NCBI RefSeq assembly: GCF_000002995.4
Contig: NW_025062477.1
Coordinates: 7,598,649-7,662,648 of the forward strand
Direction: 5' to 3'
Length of the DNA: 64,000 bases
From: Brugia malayi
Taxonomy: Eukaryota > Nematoda > Chromadorea > Rhabditida > Onchocercidae
Part shown: positions 1-12,790 of the stretch, piece by piece
Position numbering within the stretch: position 1 is the first letter of the stretch
How the letters are laid out: each line of letters begins with the position of its first letter
Made by a program: the position numbers and the translations under genes
Notes under the pieces: generated by a model
What the model saw: the letters and a program-made list of their open reading frames with translations, nothing else
What the model was told of the DNA's origin: nothing
Databases searched by the model: none

Positions 1-44
1 AAAATACAAAAACCATGTTACAAAGAGCCTGTTTTAACAAACTC

Positions 45-3000
45 CTAACAAGCTACTAAAATTCCACTGTTCTTCATTAAGTATAATATCATTTTTCGAT
101 CCCAAAAATTGCCCTGAAAAACCCGTACTATTAAAAAAGAAGAGTTCTGTTATTTCCCAAAATCTCTCTCTTAATTGACCATAAAAAAGGTGCTATTTAA
201 GGAAGTTACTATTTAGGCTGTTTGCCAAAGAACTGTTTAATAACTTTTCTAAAAACTGATAGTCGAAAGCTACTATAAGGTATGGTTGCCCTTTCTGAAA
301 TATACCAATTTTTGCTGGGTGGGATTTGATGTTGTCAAATTCTTTAAGAAAAGATCGTAACACTCAACTAATAGATCTATTGAAGTAGCAAATACTTACT
401 CTGTATAAGCTCCTTTTACAGTATATGAGGTAGTCCAATCGTCAAAGGTATACAATATTTCTATCTGTAAAATTTTCACTATAATATTACTGTAAAAGTC
501 GAAATTTAACACTTGGAAGATATTTTAAGCAGATTGCATTAATTTATCCAGATCGATCATAATATTCCATATGTGTTTGAGGTTAAATTATGATAAAATT
601 TAAGTTACAGCGATAACAACAATAAAATTGATAGGTAGTTATAAATAGGATCGATAATGCCTCGAATTTTTCACTATCGTTGAACAAAAATATTGATTGA
701 GGGTTTGTACTGAGAAGTTAACGATTCGAATATTCCAACATATAAATAACGCCTCGAAAATTTGGATCCAAATATATTATTTGATAAACTAACAAAAATG
801 TTTAGTATCGATAAAAACATCTCGATCTTTCTCAAATAATTACTGTTTATTTTCTTTTAATTACAGACTTTTTTTTCATAACCCAAATTCTTCACCCGAA
901 CCACACCGGTGATAGCACGACCAAACCATCGAACACTTTCCAAATGAACGCATTGCTCACCAACCAACCATCTCAGTTCATTTTCTGTTGGTAACCAAAA
1001 ATATTTCTGTAGCTGCAATTCCGAAGCTGAAAATGTTTACTGAAGGAAGCACTCAAATTATACCAATGATTCATAAAAATTAGCAATTTTGTTAAGTCCA
1101 GATTTCTGACTTTTTTGGAATACTTTACCCTATATTACATCCTAAATTAGCTTAATTTAATTGATCTAGCCCTCGAATTTTCAGCATTTTTACAATTTCT
1201 ACGTGATTTCCAACTTCTATTCAGATGACTTAATGATATTGTAGTTGGTCGTAAATAAACATATATTAGATGGTCTTGAAAATCTTTTTCGTACTTTTCA
1301 AAAAAAAAAAAACGCAATAGAAACACTATACAGATGTTTTAGAAGTAAAGAAACCTCATTTATAAATGTTCTTTTTTTCCTAAGAGATTATTGATTATTT
1401 TAAGATTTGTTCTACTTTTCAAAGAGTTTCAAAAAATCAATCAAAAATCTCACTTTCTTTTTTCTTTCTGGAAAAACACAAAAAAAAAAGAAATTAATGA
1501 CAAATGACTGGAACCCGTAATACTTGTTGTCTCTACATCAATGTTAGTTGGATTATTTTTCTTAAATGCCCCTGGCAGTTGGGACTTTTGCCAGGCTTCT
1601 TCTGTTGCATTGAATGATAATTTGTTTCACTGTTTACGTAATTTTCAAATATTATCAGTGCTTCTTTGTTGTAACAATCATTGTTCACACTCAAACCTAA
1701 TTTTCCAACTTTTTTAGCTCTTATGGATTGTTCACATATCAACAATGATGAAAGCAATCAAACAGTTGCATATGAGGGGGCGGGAAAAAGTTTTTTTTTT
1801 TAAAGTTCTTTTCAAAAAAAAGGAGAAGTCGTGCATTTTTTGAAGCATCTGTAATAGTAAAGCAGAAAAGTACTAACCAGAACTACAAGGCCCATTGCTT
1901 ACAGTTAAATGCGTGCATTTTTCACTGCCCTTTTCCGCTTGCGTATTGATAGCGTATTCCGCTTGTTCCAAATCAAAGCAGTCCGAAAATCGCACATTTT
2001 TCTTGATTCTTCGTCGCTGTGTTGGTGACGTGCGTTCGCTTTTAGATCGCAATCTCCAAAAGCATGAAGTGAAATTTTATTGCAAAGAAGTCGAAATTTA
2101 TCAAATTATCTACTAAACCATAAAATTTATTTCTGAAATCGCTCAAATTACAAAACAGAGCATGCGTTTTGAGAATAGATCACCCAATGATGCTTGCAAA
2201 TACTCACGGGATCCACTTCATTATAATCACATACAGATACACTTTATATTTGCATATTTCCGATTGTCTCAACTTCTGAACCATAAAACCGAACAGTATT
2301 ACTTGTGATTTCCAATAGTATTTAACTATTTAACTGTACTTACTCCGTTTTTATATTTTGTTACAATATGTATAGTTGTAGAGCTAAACGGAAAGAGCAA
2401 AACTGTTAGGCTAATTCTCCATACATCTTACATAATGCAAACCGAATGTGTCCGGAGGTTCAGGGACTGATTATTTAGCATTCATAAGACCTAATTCAAA
2501 GTGACTAATCGAGATTATACAGTGTTTTGAATTATTGCGGTCACATGAACACCTTTTGACATATTCCGAGAACAACTCGCCATGAAACAAACTTAATTCA
2601 TCTAGATTCCCTTGCTAGAACGGAATGAACCTTTCCAGATTAAACGAATTCCTTCACGAACAAAATTAGTAATTTTGATTTCCAAATTTCATTTGTACAA
2701 CTTTCTCTCAGAGGGAAGGGATGAGGAAGCCTTGATCAGTAACAGAAGTCTCAACAAAAGGTTTGGGAATGAAGAAATTAATAGATTAAAAAGCGATAAG
2801 CTCACATTCCCCTAGTCGAATTACCGTTGTTGCGGACACTCGTGATGTTACGACCGCTAGTTTTGCTTAAAACACAATCACCACCACCACTGTTAACCAG
2901 CATCACTCCAGCAGCTGCCAATACCCCTTTGCTGAGTGATGTATTAAAGGCTTTTGCCTGAGTGTATGTGTATTTTGAAGTTCATTTCTTCCGTTGTTTT

Positions 3001-3062
3001 TCATATGAAGTCTTTTCTTACCTGGCATTTCTTTTTGAAACTTGTCGCCTTTCCCACGCCAT
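45..3062 (-). CDS. PP1 glycogen-targeting regulatory subunit, PPP1R3 family
   Basis: Spliced model, all phases consistent, 221 aa: exons 3062-3022, 2931-2806, 2053-1903, 1012-869, 464-400, 314-245, 113-45. The family tethers protein phosphatase 1 to glycogen, where it controls glycogen synthase and phosphorylase. Seen in the sequence: a basic Ser/Arg-rich N-terminal region, then a PP1-docking RVxF motif (KNVRF, residues about 74-78) followed by SD. A CBM21-like domain follows from about residue 125: CVHLESV, GRAITGVVRVKNLGYEKK, then TFDDW at 160-164, the most conserved CBM21 segment. The donor after EKK is an unusual GTCTGT. The last two exons (residues about 177-221, including GNFWDRK) are less certain. 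They give a CBM21 shorter than usual, and the true 3' end could lie beyond the window edge. ATG 3062 is the first in-frame ATG after an upstream stop. Lies 1.2 kb downstream of CHTOP on the same strand. Confidence 0.7.
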
Positions 3063-4281
3063 ACCATCAGATTTTCGACTTGCTCCATCCCAAAATTTTT
3101 ACAAAAACAGAATTAAACACTTTTTCTCTTCCCATTGTTGAGATCAATATCAGAACTATGCAGCATAAAATAATACAAAAAATGATAATAAATAATACCT
3201 CAAAAAAAATGAAGCAAACCAAAAATAATAATGAATTGGTCGCTAAACGTAAAGATCATATTAGAGGAAGAAATATGATTGCCAGGTAATAGATATGCGC
3301 ACCAACATTCACCTCGAAACATGTATATTGCGATGTATGACCAGTCGAACATGGTAAGGGAAAATTTGTGAAAAATGTTACACTCAAGTAATGCAAATTC
3401 GCTGTTTGACAATGAAAATGATTCAATTTTGCAAAGCTTTTCGCTTGTAGTGCAATTTCCTCCGTTTTAAAAGCAAAACTTCATTACAAATCAAAAAACC
3501 GCACTGATAACGCCGAAGGAAACAAATCCCAGCTATAAACTAGAATTTCTTCAAATAAAAATAAAAAAACAACAGCAATAACAATGTGAGGGTAATGGAA
3601 GCAACGAAAGATATTTCATCGAAAGTGAAAGATTAATTATTCAGTTGTTAAAAATCTGAAATATTATCACCCGAATGGTCCATTTATTCGCACAGCAAAT
3701 CTTCTGCTGTTAGCTTGACAACATGAGAGCTTGAATTTACTTGGCCTAAATCATTAATCGATTTCAACAGTATTTCCTTAAAAATCAAACTTAGCCGATC
3801 GGGACAGAGTGGAAATGGGGTGCTAAGTGCAAGACTAATTGGTTAATTCTCCCAATTTGAAATCTAATAAAATCATGTTTTCCACGCCCACTGAAATTCA
3901 GAAAATTCGGAGAATTCGACCGCATATGCGGTGCCCGATATCAGGAAGTAAGCTATATTGATTTGATTCAAACGAATAAATTAAAATGCTTCTTCCTGTT
4001 AGGGCCCAAATAATTTTATCTCAATGGATGTGGTATTTGTCAAAGCACCGAAAAAGTTCAAAATCCAACAAAAGTTACAAATATATAGAAAAGTTGAATC
4101 CAAATCTCTTTAAATCTCATCTCGACTCTGTTGAGTTGCTGGAATTACTGCTCACAAACAAGTCCATTTTTCAGATAAAAAAATAAAAATTTTAAGTGGA
4201 GTCCTAAAAATCACGAAAACTTAGAACTGCTGGTTAATCAGAGAAAAATTGATGAAAAGTAAATAACAAGCACAGAAAAAC

Positions 4282-6039
4282 TTATTTGAGATCAGAAACG
4301 TCAATCTGTGGATGTTTTCCTTTTTTCATGTATTCATCGAGTTCCTTATCCAGTTCCTCTCTTGTTACAACTGACCGCTTAGTACGGCTGGAATTACTAC
4401 TGGATAAACTGCCACTAAAAAAACGACCACCTCGACCATAAAAAGCATGATTCCGTGGCAGAACAGTATTCGGACGCCAAAGTGTGCGGCTGAAACCATT
4501 ACGCGCAAAACGCGTGTTTCTGCTAGCATATCGCAATGAACCGAAAGGACGAGGCCTAAAATCAATATGTGTAACACAGAAACAACTTACCAGAACAAAC
4601 ATATCCGGTTATCCAAAGCAGCCCTTCCGACTGCACCAGTGCTTTCCTTCCTTAGCTAACCCGCTTGATCACTACACTGATAGTTTCTATCTCGGTTACC
4701 AAATTACATACCTATCAACGTTGACCTTGCGCACAAGACCATAGTTAAATCTATTACGCCAATGCGGAAAAGTGATACGATTACGAACAGGAATACGAGC
4801 GAAACGAGGGCTCGGATAAACTCCCAACTTGCGTTTTGGTATAACGCGGACTTGTTCAACATAATTCGTCGCGGCCTCTATGTTATCCTCTCCAATTTCA
4901 TCATAATCATTTGACAACTGAAACCTCTTGCACATGAGAAACAAACTTAAAAAAATGTCTACTCTGAACATAAATAAGAAAACTACGGCTCGAATCTGCT
5001 AATAATTAAGCATTAAGGTGGTCCAACAGGATATGGAAACAAGAAACCTGTAGGATTGAGCATCATTGTAGCAACATTGAAAGTTATAAAAAGGGTATTC
5101 TGGTGGAAAAAAAAAATGATCCCTCATTTTCCCAACCTAAAAAGATTGTCCTAGAAGGAAAAAGTTCGCATAAAAATTAGAAAGTTTTTGTGAAAGTCTT
5201 TATGAAGAATTCCTTTTAACACTGTAATGATTAAAACTATTTTGAAAGAAAAATATTTCAATTCAGCTTCCATGCCATCTTTATTCCATGAACAATGATT
5301 GCAAGAACACGCTGTAATATATTATGAATGAAATCAATTCATCATTTCTAGCAACTTCCACATACAAAATTCAAAAATACAAATAGAAAAAAAAGCTAAT
5401 ATGTTTGAGAACATATTTATTGCGACAAAAAATTTAACTCACTTCGACATCATCGATATACAATGGACGCCGATTTAAAATCGGTTCACGATAGCTCTGT
5501 TCGATACTGTTGTAACTTCTTATTGGGACAACACTATGTCGTAATTTAGGCACCGGAATTTGAGAAAACCTGCGTGCCGTAGCAAAATAAGTAACAATTA
5601 CTCGGAAGCGTAGAATATGAGGATTCATTTACTTAATTAAGAGAACTATTATTCAGTACTTTACATTTGCTTTTTTTCCACCCAATACAACATGAAGATG
5701 TATGAATAGGTCTTATCCAAAAACTTAAATTCCATGAACAATGATTACAAGAACACGGCTATAATCTATCAATTCATCATTTCTAGCAACTTCCAGATCT
5801 GTAAAAGAATATATTCAAATCAAAGCTACAAGTAATTTTTTTAAGCAACACTGTTAAAGATTTTAATAGCTAAGCTTTGTTTTACTTTTGTAAAACACCT
5901 CCATCACGATGGAGTTCATTCAAGAATCTCCAGAGAAAGAGTCGTGTAAATGTTACAGATAACAAACTGACCTTTCATTCAAGGATATTTTTGAAGTTCC
6001 CATGAGAACTATTCGAGACGGTACTGATGCTGTTTCCAT
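4282..6039 (-). CDS. CHTOP: CHTOP (chromatin target of PRMT1) ortholog
   Basis: Four exons with consistent phases, 224 aa: 6039-5972, 5569-5443, 4917-4712, 4555-4282. CHTOP is a nuclear protein of the TREX mRNA-export machinery and a substrate of arginine methyltransferases. Exon 1 encodes METASVPSRIVLMGTSKISL then NERF across the splice, which aligns with the vertebrate CHTOP N-terminus (SAPKVVLKSTTKMSLNERF, recalled). The middle is Arg-rich but has few RGG tripeptides. Residues 198-212 (TREELDKELDEYMKK) match the FoP C-terminal duplication motif. Vertebrate CHTOP has two LDxxLDxYM copies, and I see one here. Length is close to human CHTOP (about 248 aa). The exon 2 acceptor (GCACGCAG) is weak in pyrimidines, but the junction restores the conserved NERF. 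An 80-bp sequence is duplicated in the two introns flanking exon 2. Confidence 0.82.
5284..5360. repeat. Intronic repeat copy A (CHTOP intron 2)
   Basis: Begins CCATGAACAATGATTGCAAG and ends in ATTTCTAGCAACTTCC. A closely similar copy lies at 5731-5795 in CHTOP intron 1, so the two copies bracket exon 2. Confidence 0.8.
5731..5795. repeat. Intronic repeat copy B (CHTOP intron 1)
   Basis: Matches copy A at 5284-5360 with a short internal deletion and a few substitutions. Shared ends are CCATGAACAATGATT and ATTTCTAGCAACTTCC. Confidence 0.8.
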
Positions 6040-8637
6040 TACCAAAACCCTTAATGAGACAGAGCATACGTTCCAATGTAACACCTGATAAACTGAATTC
6101 AATCAGATGCACCATTACACCAGAAAAAAGAAGCAACACAAAAGAACTGATTTAGAAAATGCACGAGAATCACATAAAACATGGACCACGTTAATCAGTC
6201 TCTAAATAACCAACTTTAATTCCAAGGAAACAAAAAATGCAATCCATAATCTCTTTCCCCACAAAGACAAGTCACCGCTAGTCAAGTCGGTGCACCCACC
6301 TAACCGTATCCCTCTTCCTTATCATCGCCATTACCGACGTCCACGAAAACAAATGTGCACGAAAATGAATAGCATATCGCGACAAACCATCATCTGACAT
6401 GTGCCTTTAATTAACGCAGCCCGCGAGACGCTGCGTTGTATCCAAACACTCTGAGCAAGTAAGGTTCGTTTGAGTTTGGGGGGTTTCGACAATTTTGGTC
6501 CTGGAATGGCAAGGTACAGTAGATAATGAGGTACAGTAGCAGGAAGTCTATTCCGCATTTATCACCCTCTATTGATAAGTTAGTTCCTTAACTAACTCAT
6601 CCCAAAATAGGTATCAGAAGGGTGCAAAAAATGCCAAAAACTGGAATGCTTCTACAGAAGAAATGCTCTCTACGAACCGTAACTCATGTCTTCCTATTTA
6701 TTTATTTCAAAGTTAACCTTTGTCGGAAATAATAACATATATTTCAAAAAACCTATGTGTCTATCTATTTGTATTACGTTGTATATGAGAAAATCCATTC
6801 GTTTTCTATTAACTGTTTTTTATCATCTCATTTTTCATCATTTCATTCTGCAAATTCTATAACGTCTTTATAAATCGTTGTGCACGCTATTAAAGCTTCC
6901 CTTTATCAATGACACGTTATCACGCTTCTCAATCTAGTTGTTAATATTTGAAATGAGTATTGTGAGAAGCATTAATTAATATTGATGCTGTGTTATAATA
7001 TATGGAAAAGCTTGGAAAAGAAGTTAGTCCCTCTTTGTGGGGTCGAAAGCATCATCTGGTCACTGTTATGCTGATTGGTGATTGCCAAGCGGTCATCTGG
7101 GCGGTGTTACTCGCTCATTCGTCTTATTAATATTCAAATGGGGGCTGTCAGTGCAACAACTTCAGTCACTACACAAGGTCAACTTCAGCGTCTCTCTCTC
7201 TCTCTCTTCGTCCATCTAATGTCCATCTTCCTGTATCAGAACGAATAACAGATGGTGCCATGTCCATTGATTATTCTCTGCTGTATTGCCATTAGCAGAA
7301 GAGACTTTTCTGCTACTGCTATTATTATAATCGTTGCTATTATTAGTGCATTACTGTCATTGAGGTTTGTCCCTCTCTCGTCAGTCCTTTCCTAATTCTT
7401 ATGAGGTTTAACCTTTGTCCACTCGCTGGATGACCCGCACACTTGCTCCCACTTTTTATTCCCTTTCTTTTTCTATCGATTTCTATATGGTCTTACTCTT
7501 GTATGCAAATTTCGTTCGACTAAGGCGAACATAATCCACTTTTTGAAGGCATAAAATTCAACTACTTCACAATTAAAACACTCTTCTTTAAAATTCGTTG
7601 TTAGAAGAGAAAAAGCAATTTATTTTCTGATCTTCTTATTTAAGTAGAAGCAGAAGTCAATTTTTGCCTTGCTGAGACCGAAAAGTGATCTGTTTACTAA
7701 TAATTGTTTGTCTACTATTCACTCAGTCTGATATTATGTCAGAAAGCTGTCAAGAATCAAGAAATTAGAACAAGTCCTTTTGATTCTTCTAGAACCATAA
7801 ATTATCTTGTTACTTGTTTTCCGAAGCCAATCATTGTAAAAATCACGTGATGAAGTATGTTTTACGGTTCCAGTTTATTGTCATCGGTATTATCTTTGTA
7901 TGCCGAAAATATCAAATTCTGATTCTGCATAATTATGAATTTGTCATTTGCTCGATGAATAATTTTATAATTGCTGTGGTGTGATGGTTTTTTTCTCAAT
8001 CGGATTTTCGGATTTCTGAACCTTTTCTGAATACCAGCTCTGTCCCTGACTTGCTTTTTATCTCTCTACTTTAAAATACCAATTACATTGTATTTATTAA
8101 TTTGATGGATATTAGAAGCAGTGAATTAAAATGACAGTTTTAATCAGAATTTGAAAACTGAATCTCTTGTTCTTACACTGTTTAAATAATCATTCAATAG
8201 TTCGTGTCACTTTAGCTCGCCACAGAACCGCAGAAAAATCAGTGCTAACTGAAGATTCAACTGAATTTTTCACACAGCAGTGTTCAACACTGATACGTCT
8301 TAAATCTGATTTTTAATCTCCTGTACTTGATTGTTTTTCAAGTATATGAATTATTTCTTTTGTCAGCTGAATGAGTTTTTTTTTATTGAATGAAAAGTTT
8401 TTTTTTAAGTATATTATTCTTTTCATAACATAAACAATGATAAATCTTGTTTTAATTTCGATTTATTTCCGAATGATCTTTCTATTGACTGTTGTCACTT
8501 TAGTGAATGTTAATAAGACAGTCTTGATCAATTTCCGAAGCCTCTATTTTAGATATTATAGCGTCTTACTATACGGAAATCGTTTTTATTCATACACCAA
8601 GGATTTCAAATTCCTTAATTTACAGGGCAGAAAAGAA
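6040..8637. other. Intergenic region between CHTOP and the RS/TM gene
   Basis: No gene recognised. Its CHTOP-proximal part (about 6230-6560) is GC-richer than its surroundings and holds an 8-bp hairpin (AACGCAGC / GCTGCGTT, 6414-6438). It may carry the promoters of the divergent pair. A short CT microsatellite lies at 7190-7208. Confidence 0.5.
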
Positions 8638-9204
8638 ATGGCAAAATCACCGAAACAGCGGTCGTCATCTAATAAAAAATCACCCAGTAAAAGTCCGCGG
8701 AGTAAGGATTCCAGTCTGATACGAACTCGAACACGGAAAACTTCACGTTCCCGTAGTCGTAGTCGTAGTACCCATGGTACACCGCGTTCACGTTCAAATT
8801 CTCGTGGACGTTCGTCTTCAAAAAAGAAGACTGTTTCTCCAATAGTCAAGAAATTCGACGATTCAACAGCGGACGTCAAAAAAGTTGTTCCTTTATACCG
8901 CGGTTCGAAAAATGACTCGGATGTTAAGAACTTTCCATTTTCGGGTAAAGGAGTACGGCATCGTCCGCTAACAATGCGTCTACTGAAACCGATGAATGTG
9001 AGCAACTTGAAGGTCAAAGGAATAAAGCTTAAGCAACGTTTCTCTGTTCACTGCAAGCGGTTCTCGCGTTACTATACTACATTAACGGTCCTTGGATTAA
9101 TCGGGCTGGGAATCTTTTACACTGGATATACCGTAGATCAGATGGCGAAATATGCTCGTGAACGTATGGACATTATTACGACGTATGTTCAAAGACGCAC
9201 TTAA
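8638..9204 (+). CDS. RS-domain protein with a single C-terminal membrane span (unknown)
   Basis: Single-exon ORF of 188 aa. The ATG at 8638 was chosen because a good acceptor (CCTTAATTTACAG, ending 8624) lies 13 bases upstream, as for a trans-spliced start. The open frame extends to 8437, but that part would then be outron. Residues 1-65 are Ser/Arg/Lys-rich with SPSKSPRSK and an uninterrupted SRSRSRSRS run (36-44), a classic SR-protein-kinase substrate. A basic middle region leads to one hydrophobic helix (about 147-166, LTVLGLIGLGIFYTGYTV) and a short charged tail. RS repeats coupled to a membrane segment recall the nucleoplasmic domain of lamin B receptor, so an inner nuclear membrane location is possible, but that is inference. 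I do not recognise the family. Confidence 0.72.
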   Translation: MAKSPKQRSSSNKKSPSKSPRSKDSSLIRTRTRKTSRSRSRSRSTHGTPRSRSNSRGRSSSKKKTVSPIVKKFDDSTADVKKVVPLYRGSKNDSDVKNFPFSGKGVRHRPLTMRLLKPMNVSNLKVKGIKLKQRFSVHCKRFSRYYTTLTVLGLIGLGIFYTGYTVDQMAKYARERMDIITTYVQRRT

Positions 9205-12200
9205 GGAAGGTGTGTGGTACCATTGGTATCTATTTCTATATGGCTTGGTAATTGAGCCTAGTTGGCAATGGGATTCTTGCGGTATATTAATTACATGTGG
9301 AGCAGGTTGGCTCTTTGTCCATTAAAAACGCAATGATAGGAGCATTTTGAAATTTCACTACTTTTCAAGACGTTTTATTATTGAATAATATTTGATAACA
9401 TTGGTTTGGAAGGTCCATTTTGCTACAGAATCTCGAGTTCTGTCTTACCTTATTGAAATTTAGTTTTTTTCTAGTAGTCATAAAATACTAAATACTCTGC
9501 GTTTTGATCGCTTTTTTCAATTTTGAGAAAGCAACAAAAAGAACACAGTGTTTAGACATATAATTATCAACTGATTCGTTGTTAGCAATCCTTCATTGCG
9601 TTTTTTTTTTGGAAGTCGTAGAATTTCATAATTTGTGATAAACCTGCAGTCATGTTCTATGTTCAGTGATTTTCGTGTCACTAATTTTTTTTTTTGAAAA
9701 GTTTTTAAATTTTAGTCTAATTAATTCACATGTATTTCAGGGAATTTTTTGTAACTTTCGTTCTTTTTTATTTACCTCCTCAGGTATTGCTTTATTCTGT
9801 TTTTCATTCTTTTTGGATACTACTAGATTATAAGAACCTCAGGGATGTGTATAGTTTTTTTTTTTTTTGAATTAATAATTTTTTTTTTTTTGGAATTATT
9901 GTAAATATCTTATGCAAAACTGATCCTTCGTTTTATTTTATCAATCAGGTGGTGGTCACTATCAAATTAATTCGTCCAACGCTATAATGGAAAAAGATGC
10001 TTTTTATCCTCCTTATTTTCATTTTCTTATTTTTCATTATATATCAGAATATGATAGCTGTGACAAAATAAATCGGAGATAATTTTCCAATGGAATTCTT
10101 TTTCCCATCTTCCTTTTTAATTTAAAAAATTTTCCTTCTTTCCACTTCTCAAATTTCTTGTTTCGTTTAACATGAATCTTTGTTAGAAGCTTGATTTTAT
10201 ATTTCGTGTCTTCTCAGTGATGCATACTTTTCTCCTTTCAAATCATTTTCGATATTTTGAATGACTTATTTTTGAATTTCATATTATTATAAGTCGACTG
10301 GTTAATGCCTCAATGTGTACATAGTCAAACTGAAAAGATCACATTGTCCGACTGTGATTTTATTCAGTCAGTTTTTTATTTTATCTTACCCTTTAATTTC
10401 TCAAATTCATTGCTTACCGACCTTATAATAATATAATAATCGGTCTAATTATCAATGACTCTTCTACAGATTTCTTCGAAAAGTTGAAATCCAAAATTTT
10501 ATTATGCCCTTCACGTAAAAATAGAGTTTTTGGCTGAGATTTTTAAATTTAAAAAGTTAGATAATATGTTTAAAGCCTCCTTCCAGTCTTATTTTTAATC
10601 TTAATATTTCTCGAAAATATGTCATCGAACATTGGCATTCATCTTTTTATAGCTTTCGCACAAATCTCTTGTTGTATATATGATATGGTCGGTTTTTCTC
10701 GTTATTTTTTCTTAAAGGCGTTCTTTGGTGCTTTAGTGGCATTTAATCATTTATTTTTGTTTTGTTTTTTCTTGTTTTTTTGTGTGTGTGTGTTTTTTTT
10801 TTTTTTGTTTATTAAGCTTTTATAACTGTAAAAATGTCGGACAACCTACCACGCTGCATTCATGCGATATAATTGTATTTAGTACTTCCTTATGTCTTGC
10901 TTAACAGATTTCATTCAATACTTTTTAAAATAATTTTTTTTTATTACATTCCCCATTTATTCATCTTATTTGTATAATATTAATGTTACTGAATAAACTT
11001 TTAATGAGCATTTTATTCTGTATTACACTGAAGATGAACAGAAACTTCAGCATTCAAAATTTTTAAGATTTTTGTAATATGATGTTTACAGAACTTTAAA
11101 GCCTTACCAGTGGGCCAGGAAACAAGGAATTAGGTTGAGAAAGAATTTTAAATAATTGAACTACTTTATTTCAATAAAATCCATCTACTGATAGTATGTA
11201 TAAAAAGACATTATACAGTTGCTTCTAAAATTTCGTCAATCAAAAAAGCACATCTTTAACAGTTATGTTATCACAATAATATGTTTGCGTAAGAAGTTAA
11301 GAGGAGACGTAATTAGTTTACTACTGTCAGTAATATCATACTGTAGTGATATGTCACAGCTAATAATAATAATAATAGCACAAATTCTTAGGGTTAAAAA
11401 ATAAGATTGCTTGTTGACATTCAAATTATTTAGATTATTTGTTAACAATAAGTGTCAATGTACAATTCTGTTATTTAAGTCATTCTTTAACAATAATTGT
11501 CAATCGTAATCAAATAGAGCTAGATGATTAATAGAAAGCAAATTAAATGTTTGTTATTCCAGTGTTATCTAGGATTAACCAAATAACTGTCAAATAAAAA
11601 GCCAATATAAAAGGAATTCATAAATTCAAATTTAACTATCGTAAATGAAGAAGAAAAGGGCAAAATTAACACTGATTGAAAGGTTTTCGTGATCTGTCAG
11701 AAAAGTATTCACCATAGATAAATCGTCTTTCAATTCCTACATCTGAAAAATAACTCCATCAATTGGCAGTAAGTATGAAAAAAAAAAGTCATAATACGGT
11801 AAGTTATTTCTGACTAATTTAAAATCTTCAAATGGAAATTAAGTAAAGCTACCATGTAAAATACTTTTAAAAAAATAATTGAAATTACTTAACAAATGCA
11901 ATCTTGTAGTAAGGTGGGTTAATTGGATACAAAATTAAAAGACCTTTCAGGTTCAATATTTGCATGAACAGATAAATGTATTGATAAATTGAATGAGATA
12001 CCATAGAGTATCACTCTAACAGTTATGAATTCTAAATTACAATAACAGAAAAATGGAATTGTTCGTAGATGATCGGCTTTTACAGAAGGACAAAGGGAAG
12101 CAAATGTTTCATATCACTTCTGAGTTTCATTTTTGACCAGTATTCTTCAGCTAAACAATCCAACTGAAATTTTGAACACTGATTTTACGAAGAAGAAAAG

Positions 12201-12483
12201 AAGCAAAATGAGAATACGAAATGCGCCAGCGTTTTCTAAAAAAGAAAATAATATTACTTCATTTTAAATCATTTTCCGCATCGTAAATATTTATCGTATT
12301 TTCAAGACAGAAATGAATGAAAAATATTGCAAATATCAACAATTATGAAATGTAAACTACGGACTACGGCATGTTTTCCATTTGAATCCCAGCAATGGGT
12401 TCAGGCTAATAATGTAGTATTCCTTCCCAGCTAATAATGTTTTTCTTACTTGCTGACAAATGCTATAGCATGAAATGACTTAC

Positions 12484-12790
12484 CTGGGTTGCTTCACTTA
12501 TCGCGGCTAACTCATAAACTGATTCCAACATGAAATATCAAAATGAAGAAAAGGTTTTCATTTGTTGGCATTTAAATTAATTAGGCTTTAAAGTAAACTT
12601 ATTCAAAAGGAGTCAAAAAAAGCTCTCGAATGAAATCACTACAAATAATAAATTTAAAAAATAGCTAAGAAAGGTCAGAGAAATGGGAAACAAATAAAAG
12701 GAATAATAGCAGCTAACACTCAGGCCGGGACGAGTGCAATATCGCCAAATGATGAACTTCTGTCTGAATAGTGCAAACGACTCGACCTGA
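12484..12790 (-). other. Possible unplaced coding exons
   Basis: On the minus strand, 12531-12484 reads MLESVYELAAISEATQ and ends at a strong donor (CAG|GTAAGT). Upstream at about 12790-12721 a GC-richer stretch follows a good acceptor (CACTAATCAG) and can be read open in one frame to a GTGTTA donor. If the 12.5 kb exon uses the acceptor GGAATCAG, the two join in phase (phase 1). No continuing exon or recognisable domain was found, so this could also be a non-coding transcript. Confidence 0.2.

Noticed and set aside
6331..6558. 75-codon minus frame upstream of CHTOP
   Set aside because: No splice signals joining it to CHTOP exon 1, which has its own ATG and conserved N-terminus; more likely promoter sequence.
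8586..9017. 143-codon antisense frame over the RS/TM gene
   Set aside because: Mirror image of the Arg/Ser codons; no splice or start context.
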